Shown: piece by piece, positions 1 through 8,984 of the stretch
Layout of the letters: each line of letters starts with the position of its first letter
Position numbering within the stretch: position 1 is the stretch's first letter
Assembly (NCBI GenBank): GCA_963706885.1
Contig: CAVPNX010000021.1
Span: forward strand, 1-64,000
Source of the DNA: Prado023 sp963706885
GTDB lineage: Bacteria; Actinomycetota; Actinomycetes; S36-B12; CAIYMF01
DNA: 64,000 nt
Reading direction: 5' to 3'
Translations under genes and position numbers: made by a program
Notes under the pieces: generated by a model
What the model was told of the DNA's origin: nothing
Databases searched by the model: none
Seen by the model: only the letters and a program-made list of their open reading frames with translations

Positions 1-11
1 TTTGAGTTAAC

Positions 12-227
12 CTATTCCAACCAAGGCTGAACGCGGAATATTATTCCACCCAAGAGTACCGCGACACCGACCTCTACCAAGCTTATGATCGCTGCTGCTT
101 TTAACCCAAACTCGCTTCGGAGGACTGCAATCGTCGCTATGCATGGAACATACAACATCACAACAAACGCGAATGTAAACATCTGAGCTGGCGTTAGGAA
201 GGATGCAAAGTTACTGGATCCCATCAA
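12..227 (-). CDS. feoB: FeoB C-terminal end (out-of-frame tail of the next gene)
   Basis: These 71 residues are the last part of the FeoB ferrous-iron transporter: the TPAQMFTFAFVVML stretch followed by YVPCIATIAVL is the typical final transmembrane region. The frame is shifted from the main FeoB frame, which stops at 253. Dropping one base near 254 joins them smoothly, through ISK-ELTLTLLATLMGSSN, into one protein of about 657 residues. I therefore read this as the 3' end of the same gene rather than a separate one. The stop lies at 12, so the gene finishes inside the window. Confidence 0.8.
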   Translation of the reverse strand: MMGSSNFASFLTPAQMFTFAFVVMLYVPCIATIAVLRSEFGLKAAAIISLVEVGVAVLLGGIIFRVQPWLE

Positions 228-252
228 AGTTGCAAGTAGTGTAAGTGTCAGC

Positions 253-1983
253 TCATTTCGATATGCCGAAGATGAGTACTACTCCTGCAACCGAGGGGAG
301 TCCAAGCCATCCTACTGTTATTGGTATAAGAATATTCTGAACTGAGGATAGTAAACCAATAGTTGACGCAAAAAAGATGACAAGATTTCCTATGACCATT
401 ACAGGAAGAGCCTCGACCAGGAATTCTCGTAGACGCACCCAAGTTCTCTGGTAAGTGACTTTCCAACTCGGTAATTTGTAGCTTGGCATCTCCATAATTA
501 ATCCAACAGGCTCCCCGGGAACTGCTTTGAAAGCGAAGCGCCCGAGAATGAAAATGAGAAGAAAGTCGAGAAAGTATAACGCGATTGCCCACTGGAAACC
601 CATGTAGGTTGCAACGAGACCGAAGATAACGACACTCCGTGCAGCGCATGGAATTAGACTAGCAACAAAGGCACAAATTAGACGTTCACGTTCCGTCTCC
701 ATAATACTGCAACCGAGGCAAGCTGGAACATTGCAGCCAAAGCCAAGCATGAGGGGTATGAAACCTTTCCCATGGAGCCCGATTCGATGCATCGCAGAAT
801 CCATAAGAAAGGCAATTCTAGCTAGGTAGCCGGAATCCTCAAGGATACTTAGGACAAGAAAGAACGGTGCGATATACGGGATCGCTATTGTTACTCCTGC
901 GATAAATCCCTCAGCTAAACCCACCCAGAGAGATATAAAAATCTGCGAATCGCCGAATAAATTATAGTAAATTGTCCTAACGCCTTCGAAAAACTCAGAT
1001 AGAGCTTTAGATGCTGCATCTCCGAAGCTAAATACACCGTAAAATGTCGATAGAATAACTGTAAGCATTAATACATATCCAAGGATTGGGTGGCTAGTAG
1101 CCTCTTCAATTCTCTTCCAGTAGTTTTTGTTAGGTTCATAGTGTTTAGTGACCTCGGTCGCTATCTGTGCAGCTTTCGCGTACCGTTCAGAAGCAATGAC
1201 GCTCGCGGCGTTGTGACCATGAATCTCTTCTATCTCTGTCTTCGATTTTTCTACTTTCTCCTTCAATGATGGATTGTGTTCGTAAATCTTTCCTTCTATG
1301 ATTGAGTCGCCTTCGAGCAGTTTGATAGCTGCAAATCTGGCTAGATATGGATTTGATGATGATCCTATCTGTTCAGCGAGTTCACGAATTCTCTGTTCTA
1401 TTTCAGCGCCGTATTCAAGTGGGTTTGGGGGGGGAGTCTGGTTTTCAACTAGTTCGATGCATTTGTCGATGAGTTCGTGGACTCCTTTGTTTAGCACTGC
1501 TGCTGTAGGGATTACAGGAGTACCTAGGAGGCTACTCAGTTTATTAGAGTCGATAATTATTCCTCTTTTCTCAGCGATGTCGATTTGATTTAGAGCAATG
1601 ATGATCCTTGGCTCCATTTCAAAGAGTTGTATGGTGAAGAATAGGTTTCGTTCCAATGCTGTTGCATCTAAAATGTTGATTAAGATGTCGGGGTGATCAT
1701 CTGAGATGTACTCGCGGCTTACAATCTCCTCTAAGCTGAATGTGCTCAAACTATAGATGCCTGGAAGATCGATTACATCGATTGTGTAGCCACCGTGGAC
1801 GAAGGTTCCTTCCGCTTTCTTCACTGTCTTTCCTGGCCAATTTCCAACGTGTTGATGAAGTCCGGTGAGATTGTTAAAAATAACGCTCTTGCCGACATTA
1901 GCGTTTCCAGCAAGAGCAACCGTGAACTTTCTCCTGTTCTTGGTTATACTAGGGTCTTTTAGGTCTGAATCCATACCACTCAA
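253..1983 (-). CDS. feoB: Ferrous iron transporter FeoB (frameshifted near its 3' end)
   Basis: FeoB is the inner-membrane Fe(II) permease with a cytosolic GTPase domain. Visible motifs are the P-loop GNANVGKS (about residue 26), DLPG (G3), NQID (G4), and the core membrane motif GCNVPACLGC followed by the PCAARSVVIFGL segment. The frame ends early at ISK-stop; the missing C-terminus lies in another frame at 12-227, so one indel near 254 breaks the gene. Loop and switch sequences (HVGNWPGKTV, YSLSTFSLEE) look archaeal rather than actinobacterial. It lies 9 bases downstream of the FeoA-domain frame and is probably cotranscribed with the repressor. Base composition differs strongly from everything after 3210. 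Confidence 0.93.
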   Translation of the reverse strand: MSGMDSDLKDPSITKNRRKFTVALAGNANVGKSVIFNNLTGLHQHVGNWPGKTVKKAEGTFVHGGYTIDVIDLPGIYSLSTFSLEEIVSREYISDDHPDILINILDATALERNLFFTIQLFEMEPRIIIALNQIDIAEKRGIIIDSNKLSSLLGTPVIPTAAVLNKGVHELIDKCIELVENQTPPPNPLEYGAEIEQRIRELAEQIGSSSNPYLARFAAIKLLEGDSIIEGKIYEHNPSLKEKVEKSKTEIEEIHGHNAASVIASERYAKAAQIATEVTKHYEPNKNYWKRIEEATSHPILGYVLMLTVILSTFYGVFSFGDAASKALSEFFEGVRTIYYNLFGDSQIFISLWVGLAEGFIAGVTIAIPYIAPFFLVLSILEDSGYLARIAFLMDSAMHRIGLHGKGFIPLMLGFGCNVPACLGCSIMETERERLICAFVASLIPCAARSVVIFGLVATYMGFQWAIALYFLDFLLIFILGRFAFKAVPGEPVGLIMEMPSYKLPSWKVTYQRTWVRLREFLVEALPVMVIGNLVIFFASTIGLLSSVQNILIPITVGWLGLPSVAGVVLIFGISK

Positions 1984-1992
1984 AATAGCTCA

Positions 1993-2283
1993 CTACGCGT
2001 AATGGCGGGGACCATGAGGGTGAATTTCACCGCTTTTTCTGCCTTCAAGTTCCACGAATACTTTTTCTGCGAGTCCCCGTCCAAGAGCTAGAGTTGTTCC
2101 CCTGACAGAGATCTCGATAGGCCCCTTGAAAGGCGCTGAATTAACGATGCTTATTACTGTTCCAGGGCAAAGACCCATATCTATGATCCTTTGTGTTGCA
2201 ACCCCAGCTCCTCTAATGAAAGTGACTACCGCTTTCTCCCCTTTTTTAAGGTTGGAAAGTTGAGTTAATAGACGACTCTCCAA
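1993..2283 (-). CDS. FeoA-like SH3 domain, probably the C-terminal half of a DtxR-FeoA fusion
   Basis: This 96-residue frame is a FeoA/SH3-like core domain (GAGVATQRIIDMGLCPGT, then a beta-rich stretch ending LAEKVFVELEG). FeoA domains act as partners of FeoB or as the third domain of DtxR-type repressors. The DtxR frame upstream overlaps it. If one C is added to the six-base homopolymer at 2338-2343, the repressor reads through CTLEIKSCSECK and QLESRLLTQL directly into this domain. The best reading is therefore a fused repressor of about 245 residues, broken by one homopolymer indel. A free-standing FeoA starting at 2283 cannot be excluded. Confidence 0.8.
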   Translation of the reverse strand: MESRLLTQLSNLKKGEKAVVTFIRGAGVATQRIIDMGLCPGTVISIVNSAPFKGPIEISVRGTTLALGRGLAEKVFVELEGRKSGEIHPHGPRHYA

Positions 2284-2732
2284 CTGCTTACCCGCTGCAG
2301 CCTTACATTCCGAACAAGATTTGATTTCCAGTGTGCAGGGGGGATAGGACGATCATCATCAGGGCAAATCTTGGGCTTATTCAATGCTTTGCATAGAGCT
2401 GCTGTAGCTTCATCGCTGATGTTGTGTTCAAGACGACATGCTTCTAAATGGATCTTCTCTTTTTCAAGACCGAGAATATTGTGGAGAAAAACCTCTAGGA
2501 GGCGATGCTTTCGTACAATATTCTGAGCTCTTGCAATTCCAACCCCTGTTAATGTTACTCCTCTATAGGGTTCGTATGTTATCATACCTTCTTCTGCGAG
2601 GCGTTTAATCATCTGAGTGACGCTGGGTGGAGCTACATGTAAGCGCTCAGCTATCTCATTATTCTTTGCTAGTTCACCCTTCTCATTGAAGTGATAGATA
2701 GCTTCAAGGTATTCCTCTACGCTCTCACTCAT
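2265..2732 (-). CDS. DtxR/MntR-family metal-dependent repressor (frame broken near C-terminus)
   Basis: The N-terminal winged helix (VEEYLEAIY, then NEIAERLHVAPPSVTQMIKRL as recognition region) and the dimerisation/metal-binding helix with HRLLEVFLHNILGL and EACRLEHNIS are those of iron- or manganese-sensing DtxR/MntR repressors. I chose the ATG at 2732 (MSESVEEYLEA); a TTG at 2744 is in frame but less likely. After PDDDRPIPP the frame runs into an unlikely tail and stops at 2265. A one-base correction in the C homopolymer gives a Cys-containing linker and then the FeoA domain. It probably senses iron and represses itself and feoB; a palindrome lies just upstream of the start. Confidence 0.88.
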   Translation of the reverse strand: MSESVEEYLEAIYHFNEKGELAKNNEIAERLHVAPPSVTQMIKRLAEEGMITYEPYRGVTLTGVGIARAQNIVRKHRLLEVFLHNILGLEKEKIHLEACRLEHNISDEATAALCKALNKPKICPDDDRPIPPAHWKSNLVRNVRLQRVSSWRVVY

Positions 2733-2747
2733 TAGGATCAACAAAAG

Positions 2748-2769
2748 TTAGGCTAGCATAATATTTAAA
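2748..2769 (-). promoter_or_regulatory. Archaeal-type TATA element with overlapping DtxR-like palindrome
   Basis: Reading the minus strand toward the repressor gene, TTTAAATA (2762-2769) resembles an archaeal TATA box. It is followed directly by TTATGCTAGCCTAA (2748-2761), a 14-base near-palindrome resembling DtxR/IdeR boxes. The ATG lies 15 bases further on, suggesting a leaderless or near-leaderless transcript. A metal-loaded repressor sitting here would block the promoter. The match is by eye only. Confidence 0.5.
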
Positions 2770-2773
2770 GTAT

Positions 2774-3209
2774 TCACTTCATTAAGCTGTAGGTGAATCG
2801 TGGTGTGTTCTTTGTTTGTCCTTCTAATCTCCTGTCAACGTATTGCCTGATTTCGCCTTCGGAGATTAGCTCGTCTAGAACTCCGATGAACGGGTTGATG
2901 TTCATGAAACCTTGTTTCCATATCGTATCCCACTCTTTTTTGTCGAGTCCGTAGACTCGTGACCAACTGTTCCAGAGGAGGCAATGGTAGAGATTTCTGA
3001 AGTCAACATCACCTTTCGAGACCACGTTTAGTATCTCTTCTTTTAGGAGTTTTTTGTTTAGTTTTATTTCTGGAGGTTTCCTCTTGGGGTCAAGAGTTGT
3101 TATCTCAGCGTTTCCTGGGGTTAGTTTTATTAGGCTATTCATTGGAGGTTCCCATATTTTCTTTAACTCTTCTTTTATGGGTGTGAGGCCAATGTGGCTG
3201 CTAACTAAG
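2774..3209 (-). CDS. Unknown protein, C-terminal part, cut by the junction
   Basis: The low-GC part of this minus-strand frame codes about 145 residues, from roughly LVSSHIGLTPIKEELKKIWE to TPRFTYSLMK, charged and helical, with a Trp-rich middle (WNSWSRVYGLDKKEWDTIWKQ). I do not recognise a family. The open frame continues past 3210 into GC-rich DNA that is the reverse of SulP/SDR sequence, so the N-terminal part of the long ORF is an artefact of the junction and the true 5' end is missing. Its stop lies 5 bases upstream of the repressor's TATA element. Confidence 0.55.
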
Positions 3210-3211
3210 TG
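3210..3211. other. Composition and phylogeny junction
   Basis: Left of this point the sequence is AT-richer with archaeal-looking genes. From 3211 it is identical in content to the end of the SulP gene at 11515 onward. Codon use, GC content and gene families change within a few bases and no transposase, integrase, tRNA or inverted repeat is visible. The five bases TGGCC are shared by both sides of the breakpoint as read in copy B, a possible microhomology. A chimeric assembly or chimeric read is the simplest explanation. Confidence 0.8.
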
Positions 3212-3261
3212 GCCGTCCAGCACATCGAGGCGACGTCCGCACCCCCCGGTGACGACCCGCG

Positions 3262-4123
3262 TCAGCCCTCGCCCTGAAGGATCCGTGGGGTCTCGGCGAG
3301 GTGGAAGCCCTCGAAGGCGGTGTTCGGGCCGCTGCCCACCATCGGCCACACCCGCTTGGCGTTCGGCGCCGCACCGTCCACCCGCAGGCAGGCGCCGGAA
3401 CGAACGCGGCCGCGGGCGACAGCAGGAACACGATCGCGGCCGACACCTCGCTCTCGGTGCCGAACCGGTTCAGCGGAACGCTCTTGGGCAGGCCCAGGAT
3501 CAGTGGCTTCATCTCCGGTGGGTAGTGGTCCATCCCGCTGGAGGCGATCCACCCCGGCGCCACCGCGTTGACCCGCACCGGCGCCCACTCCAGCGAGGCC
3601 GTCTCAGTGAAGTTGAGCATCCCCGCCCGGGCAGCACCGGAGTGCCCCATGCCCGGCATGCCGTTCCACATGTCGGCGATGATGTTGACGATCGCCCCAC
3701 CGTGGCTGAGCATCCACTGCGTGTAGCACTCGCGCGCCACCAGGAACCCCCCAGTGAGGTTCGTGCGCACCACGGCGTCCCAGCCCTTGGCGCTGATCGC
3801 CGCCAGCGGCGCGGGGAACTGCCCGCCGGCGTTGTTGACCAGCCCGTCGATGCGCCCGTGCGCGGACAGGGCGTCGGCGACGGTGGCCTTCACCTGGGCC
3901 TCGTCGCGAATGTCGCACTCGTGGATGCTCACGGTGCCGCCGGATGCCTCGATCTCAGCCCGGACGGTCTCAGCTTGTCCCGAGCGCGCCCGACCAGCGC
4001 GACCGAGGCCCCCAACGCGGCCAGCTCGTGCGCGGTGCACCGGCCGATGCCGGAGCCGGCTCCGGTGACCAGCACGGCCTGGTCGGCGAAGAGCCCCTCG
4101 CGGAAGATCGATCCGTACCCCAT
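3262..4123 (-). pseudogene. PECR-like short-chain dehydrogenase, copy A, two frameshifts
   Basis: This is the copy A version of the intact gene at 11567-12430. One base is missing in the run corresponding to GAGACGAAC near 3391 and another in CTCGAGCTTG near 3970, so the protein is split over three frames (about residues 1-55, 56-245 and 246-287). Substitutions between the copies are otherwise mostly silent, so the indels may be sequencing errors rather than decay. The start ATG at 4123 has AGGAGG six bases upstream, as in copy B. Confidence 0.75.
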
Positions 4124-4180
4124 GTGGTCCTCCTGCGCCAAGGTGCCCGTCAGCCGGATCGTAGCGCTGCGGGGACGAGG

Positions 4181-5077
4181 TCAGCCCGCACCGGGGGTGG
4201 CCCCCGCTCCGGCCAACCGGCTCTCCCCGGCCAGCCGTGCGGGGGAGGCGACCAGGGCCACGCGCAAGACCCGCAGGGAGGCATCAGCGGCCGCCACGTC
4301 CACACCGCCGAGGCGGGGCGAGGACCCCAGCATCTCCAGCGCCCACCGCGGCTGGGTCGCCCAGGCAGCCCGCGCCAGCACCCGGTACCCGGGCCGCAGG
4401 GCCAGGGGCAGCGGGGCGTTCGTCACGAAGTCGTGCGTCCGGTGCACCAGGTCGTCCACCCTCAGCTCGGGGAGGAACCCGGCGAAGCACTCGGCCAGCT
4501 CGGCCTGCGAGCGCGGGGGATCAAGGACGCCCATCCGCTCGCCGACCAGCGCCATGTCGGCCACGTAGGCATCGGCGTCGATCGCCCCCTCGCGTCCGAG
4601 GTGCAGATAGGCCGAGAGCATCGAGTCGACCAGGGCGATGTGGACCCACTCCAGCAGGCGCGGATCCTGGGCGGAGTACGCCCGACCGTCCGAGGCGGTC
4701 CCCTGGACGCGTCGGTGCATCACGCGCACGGCATCCACGGTCTGCTGGGCCAGCTCCGCGGAGCCGTACGTCGTCGCCGCGAGGTAGGCCCCGGTCCGCT
4801 GCAGCCGTCCGAACGGGTCCTCGCGGTAGGTGGAGTGCCGGTCCACCCCGGCCATGGCCAGCGGGTGCAGGGCCTGCAGGTACAGGCTGCGGATCCCGCC
4901 GACGAACGTGGCCACCGAGCCGTGCACCGTCCAGATCGCATCCCCGGGGGCGAACCAGCCCGCTGCCCCCGCCGGCCGACCGATCGCCCGCGCGATGTCG
5001 GATTGGCCGTCGGTCCGCCCGGACAGCACCTCGCGCACGGACGCGGCCAGCGGGGCCAGGAGGGTGCCGGGTGCCAT
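4181..5077 (-). CDS. DUF2236 / MpaB-family oxygenase-like protein, copy A (intact)
   Basis: The 298-residue protein has the hallmarks of the DUF2236 (oxygenase MpaB, latex-clearing-protein related) family: an early GDAIWTVHG segment, LQALHPLAMAGVDRHS, then a YREDPFGRLQRTGAYLAATTYG stretch followed by a helical region with VHRRVQG. Family members are putative haem-binding oxygenases whose substrates are mostly unknown. This copy is intact, while the copy at 12488-13385 has one extra base. It lies about 60 bases downstream of the start of the neighbouring SDR gene and faces the same way, divergent from the small membrane protein at 5159. Confidence 0.8.
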   Translation of the reverse strand: MAPGTLLAPLAASVREVLSGRTDGQSDIARAIGRPAGAAGWFAPGDAIWTVHGSVATFVGGIRSLYLQALHPLAMAGVDRHSTYREDPFGRLQRTGAYLAATTYGSAELAQQTVDAVRVMHRRVQGTASDGRAYSAQDPRLLEWVHIALVDSMLSAYLHLGREGAIDADAYVADMALVGERMGVLDPPRSQAELAECFAGFLPELRVDDLVHRTHDFVTNAPLPLALRPGYRVLARAAWATQPRWALEMLGSSPRLGGVDVAAADASLRVLRVALVASPARLAGESRLAGAGATPGAG

Positions 5078-5158
5078 GGGTCAAGGGTGCGGCAGGAGGC
5101 CGGCGGGCGCATCCGGGCGGGCGCGGCGCCAAGCCGGCTGACGTGCCACGATGGAGCC

Positions 5159-5478
5159 ATGAGCCAGCCCGATGACATCGACAAGTTGCTCCGCGAGATC
5201 GACGCGATGAACGCCGGCTCCAGCCAGGGCCCGGCACTGCCCGCACCGGCTCAGAACAAGGCCATAGAGCCAGGCCGGATGGAGTCAGGAGGGGCTGCGG
5301 TCGGGTCGCCTGGGCCGGGGCGAGCGCGGTCGGTGGGTTGCTCGCCGGTGGCGTCGTCGGCACGGTCCTCACCTTCCTTCCCTACGTCAGCACGGCGTCG
5401 ACGGCCGTGGGGGCCGCCCTGGGTGCGGCCCTTGCGGGGTTCGTCAGCGGCCCCCCCGCGTGGTTCGACAAGGACTGA
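5159..5478 (+). pseudogene. Small two-helix membrane protein, copy A, frameshifted
   Basis: The start (MSQPDDIDKLLREIDAMNAG) and the end (SGPPAWFDKD) match the intact 105-residue protein at 13467-13784, but a scrambled stretch near 5270-5315 replaces the linker before the first hydrophobic segment and changes the frame. The family is unknown. The intact copy is a short acidic N-terminal helix followed by two hydrophobic segments. Confidence 0.6.
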
Positions 5479-5588
5479 AGGCCCAGGATCGCGTTGGGTT
5501 GGCTGGATCCAGCAGCTGATCCGGTCGGGTCTCGACGAACGCGATCCGCTCGAACCCGACGCGATCAGGTTGGCCGATCTCGGCGCGC

Positions 5589-6589
5589 TCATCCGCGGGG
5601 AAGATCCCGCCATGCAGGCAGCCACAGGTCCTCGACGCGCAGGCCCTCGGCAGCCCGGACCGCGCGGACCACGGCCGCCGCGGTGACCTCGGCGGCCATC
5701 ACCGACAGCAGCAGGCCGAGGAACTCGGCGGGAATCGCGCCCTGCACCTGCGGGTACAGCGTCCCGTCGCGGCCGCAAAGATCGTGTCCCCGTCCATCGG
5801 GGTGTGCACGGGGCGGATCGTGCGTGCGAGCCCGTCGTGGGCAACCTGCGCCAGGCGCGTCGCCTCTGCCTTGGTCAACTGCGCGTCGGTGACGACCGCC
5901 CCGATCGTCGTGTTCGTCCCCGCCGCCGGGCCGGTCGCATGGGCGCCGCCCAGGAGGGTGGGGACGGTCCCGGCGAGGTCCAGCGAGTCGGCGGCCGTAC
6001 GGGCCCCGGCCAGGGCCGCCCCGGTGCCGGGATCCACCACGTCTCCCACGGCGTTGACCACCACGATCGCAGCCATCGTGATCCCGTGAGCCTGCAGCGT
6101 GGCGATCCCGACCCCGCCGCGCATGGCCTGGCCCGGACCGAGCAGCTTGCCCACCGTCGCCCCCGCCCCGGCGCCCACGTTGCCCTCGGCGGCCTCGTCC
6201 ACCGGGACCGCCGCCGCACAGGCGCGTGCGCCACTGGCGGCATCGGGTCGGATGGTGTGATCACCCACACCCAGGTCGAAGATCACGGCCGCGGGCACCA
6301 GCGGCACCCGTGCCGGCCCCACCTCGACCCCACGCCCCTGCCCCTCGAGCCAGCCCATCACGCCCGCCGCGGCGTCGAGTCCGAACGCGCTGCCGCCAGC
6401 CAGGGCGATGGCGTGCACGCCCTGCATCGTGTTGACGGGATCCAGCAGGTCGGTCTCCCGGGTGCCGGGGGCCGCGCCGCGCACGTCCACGCCGGCCGTC
6501 GCCCCGTCAGGAAGCAGCACGACGGTCACCCCGGTGGGCCGGCGGGTGTCGGTGTCGTGGCCGACCAGCACCCCGGGGAGCATCTGCAT
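5589..6589 (-). CDS. P1-family peptidase (DmpA/ornithine-acyltransferase fold), copy A, frameshifted near the C-terminus
   Basis: The protein starts MLPGVLVGHDTDTRRPTGVT and shows the P1/DmpA signatures: GVHAIALAGGSAFGLDAAAGV, a Gly-rich NVGAGAGATVGK and the conserved GTNTTIGAVVTDA that contains the self-cleavage region with Thr as candidate nucleophile. After DGDTIFAAATG the frame runs into a Cys/Arg-rich shadow. A one-base shift restores TLYPQVQGAIPAEFLGLLL through to EDLWLPAWRDLPRG and the stop at 5589. The same shift is needed in copy B. Members are N-terminal-nucleophile aminopeptidases or amidases; the substrate is unknown. Confidence 0.75.
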
Positions 6590-6707
6590 GACGTCATCCA
6601 ACCCCGGCGGGACCACCCGTGTCGGGCCGGGCGGGCCGTGTGGTCCGGGTCGGTGGTGGTGTCGCCCTTCGAGCCCACACCGCTGGGTTGCCCTACGCTC
6701 GACATCC

Positions 6708-7379
6708 ATGGGACCTGTGGAGACCACGCCGGCACCGCACGCCGTGCTCGTGGGCGTCGGACCCGGCCTCGGGGCCAGCCTGGCCCGCACGTACGCCGCG
6801 GCCGGGTACGACCTGACCCTCGTTGCCCGGACGGTCGCCAGCCTGGCGCCCATCGCTGCCGAGGTGCGCACCACCGGGCGCACCGTGCGCGAGGAGCTGC
6901 TCGACGTCAGCGACCTGGACGCCGTCGGCGACGCGGTCCGGCGGGCGAACGAGGTCGGGGCGATCTCGCTGCTGCACCACAACGCGTCGTTCAACCCCGG
7001 GGGCCTGCTCGGGGCCGAGCCGGCGACGCTGCAGTCCGGGGTGGAGATCAACGCCCTTGCCGCGGTCGTCGCGGTCCAGGCCGCACTTCCCGGCCTCGTG
7101 GCCACGGGTGGGCGGGTCGCCTGGACCGGCGGGGGAGTGGCCCTGAGCCCGAGCGGGGAGTACGGGGTCCTGGCCCTGGGCAAGGCCGCGATGCGGGCTG
7201 CGGGATTCGCGCTGGCCCAGGAGCTGGCTCCCCTGGGTGTGACGCTGAGGATGCTGACGATCAAGGGCTTCATCCGCCCGGGCGGCCGCTTCGACCCCGA
7301 CCGCATCGCACAGGCCTTCTGGGACTTCGTCCAGGACCCCGGAGCCGACGTCGAGCGGCTGTACGACGGGAGGTCGTGA
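6708..7379 (+). CDS. Short-chain dehydrogenase/reductase, copy A
   Basis: This 223-residue Rossmann-fold protein has an early nucleotide-binding motif GVGPGLGASLAR, NASFNPGG in place of the usual NNAG, and an EYGVLALGKAAMR segment holding the candidate Tyr and Lys. This suggests an NAD(P)-dependent oxidoreductase of unknown substrate. Its stop codon overlaps the start of the DUF368 gene (TGATG), so the two are translationally coupled. It is divergent from the P1 peptidase, and the 118 bases between them must hold both promoters. Copy B at 15017-15688 is nearly identical, with a few conservative changes. Confidence 0.8.
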   Translation: MGPVETTPAPHAVLVGVGPGLGASLARTYAAAGYDLTLVARTVASLAPIAAEVRTTGRTVREELLDVSDLDAVGDAVRRANEVGAISLLHHNASFNPGGLLGAEPATLQSGVEINALAAVVAVQAALPGLVATGGRVAWTGGGVALSPSGEYGVLALGKAAMRAAGFALAQELAPLGVTLRMLTIKGFIRPGGRFDPDRIAQAFWDFVQDPGADVERLYDGRS

Positions 7380-8314
7380 TGGCACAGGCGCCCCTGCGTG
7401 AGGTTCCCGCGCACTTCCTGCGTGGGATGGCCATGGGCAGTGCGGACGTGGTCCCCGGGGTCTCCGGGGGCACCGTCGCACTCGTCCTGGCGATCTACCA
7501 CCGCCTCGTCACGGCCATCCGCAACGGGTCCTCAGCGCTGGGCCACTTCCTCAAGCTCGACCTGCGCGGGGGCGTTGCGCTGCTGCGGCAGGTGGACTGG
7601 CTGTTCCTGATCCCGCTGCTGCTGGGCATCCTGACCGCCGTCCTGCTCCTGGCCGGCGCAATCGAGCACCAGCTCGAGGTGCACCCGGTCCAGATGTCGG
7701 GGCTGTTCCTCGGGCTGGTCGCCGGGTCCACCGTGGTGGCCACGGGCCTGCTCACCCGCCGGGACCGACGGGAGTGGGCGCTCATCCTCGGCGCCGGTGC
7801 CGCGTTCTTCATCGCCCTGGGGTTCACGTCGGGAACCGAGCGGGCGGCCACCGAGGACCTGCCCCTCGTGGCGTTCTTCGTGGCCGGGGCGATCGCCATC
7901 TGCGCGATGATCCTGCCCGGGATCAGCGGGTCGTTCCTGCTGGTCGTGATGGGGATGTACTCCGCGATCCTCGCCGCGGTGAACGAGCGCGACTGGCTGA
8001 CGGTCGGGGTGTTCACCCTGGGCTGCATCGTCGGCCTGGCCCTGTTCAGCCAGCTGCTGCACTGGGCACTCAACGAGCACTACGACACCGTCATGGCGGT
8101 GATGATCGGCTTGATGCTCGGCTCGCTGCGGGTCCTGTGGCCCTGGCCGGACGGTGCTGCCAGCGTGGAGCTCGGGGCCCCGGACGAGGCAGTCGCCCAG
8201 ACGGTGGGCCTCGCCGTGTTCGGACTCGTCCTGGTCCTGACCATCGACCGGATCGCCCACCGCCTCGAGCATCGCCGGACCAGCGACGAGATCGAGGAGC
8301 TCCAGGCCAGCTAG
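7379..8314 (+). CDS. DUF368 membrane protein (PopT-type undecaprenyl-phosphate translocase), copy A
   Basis: The family signature is at the N-terminus: RGMAMGSADVVPGVSGGTVA, followed by about nine hydrophobic helices over 311 residues, with a second internal motif around ICAMILPGISGSFLLVVMG that mirrors the first, as expected for an inverted repeat. DUF368 proteins have been assigned as undecaprenyl-phosphate (C55-P) translocases that recycle the cell-wall lipid carrier. The start overlaps the stop of the SDR gene. The gene is intact here and in copy B (15688-16623). Confidence 0.85.
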   Translation: MAQAPLREVPAHFLRGMAMGSADVVPGVSGGTVALVLAIYHRLVTAIRNGSSALGHFLKLDLRGGVALLRQVDWLFLIPLLLGILTAVLLLAGAIEHQLEVHPVQMSGLFLGLVAGSTVVATGLLTRRDRREWALILGAGAAFFIALGFTSGTERAATEDLPLVAFFVAGAIAICAMILPGISGSFLLVVMGMYSAILAAVNERDWLTVGVFTLGCIVGLALFSQLLHWALNEHYDTVMAVMIGLMLGSLRVLWPWPDGAASVELGAPDEAVAQTVGLAVFGLVLVLTIDRIAHRLEHRRTSDEIEELQAS

Positions 8315-8427
8315 GCCTGCGGTACGTGGGCCGGTGGCCTGTCGGCGCAGCCCCGGGCGGAGTAGCGTGGAAGGCGGCGCGCGAGGACCCAGTGTCCGAC
8401 ACGCAGGTCGCGACCGGAGGAGGAACG

Positions 8428-8951
8428 ATGAGCGGTACCCGCAGCAGGTTCGCGACAGCTTCCGCGGCGGTGGCACTGGCTGCCCTCGGGTTCGGACTCG
8501 GGGGATGCGGCGGGGATGGTGATGCGACCATCGTGACCGACGACGGAACCGTCAAGGTCGATGTGGACCCGACGGCGACGAGGGCACGATCAAGATCGAG
8601 TCCAGCGAGGGGTCGATGACGATCACCGGGGAGGGCGGTGGCGAGCTCCCCGAGGGCTGGCCGTCCGAGGTCACGGTGCCCGAGGGAGGGACGGTCACCT
8701 CAGCGGTCGCCGTGTCGGGTGAGGACAAGGGCTGGACCGCGTCGCTGACCTACCCCGACAAGTCCTCGCAGGAGGTGGCTGCAGAGGTCACGTCCAACCT
8801 GGAGTCCGCCGGCTTCACCCTCGAGGGGGAGTTCACCTCCGGCGAGGGCGCGATGGGCACCTACTCCGGCAACGGCTACGCGGTGACGGTCATGGTGGGC
8901 GAGGAGGACGGTGGGGCCACCCTCCTGATCACCATCGCCGCGCAGGACTGA
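8428..8951 (+). pseudogene. Secreted lipoprotein, copy A, frameshifted
   Basis: This is the copy A version of the lipoprotein at 16737-17261. The signal peptide and lipobox (LGFGLGGC) are intact, but one C is missing from the GACCCCGAC run near 8568, so residues after about 48 are in another frame to the stop at 8951. The rest of the sequence is almost unchanged from copy B, so a homopolymer error is likely. AGGAGG lies six bases before the ATG. Confidence 0.75.
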
Positions 8952-8984
8952 CCCCACGGGCGCAGGATGCGTCACGATGGTCCC

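Noticed and set aside
3210..3277. Separate small gene at the junction
   Set aside because: It is the 3' tip of a SulP gene from the duplicated segment.
3201..4040. Long minus-strand frame starting in the SDR region and running across the 3210 junction
   Set aside because: It is the frameshifted SDR of copy A and ends in the chimeric junction; not a separate gene.
6240..6290. CRP-like TGTGATCACC in the P1 peptidase gene
   Set aside because: The match is partial, lies inside a coding region and is repeated in copy B as ordinary coding sequence.
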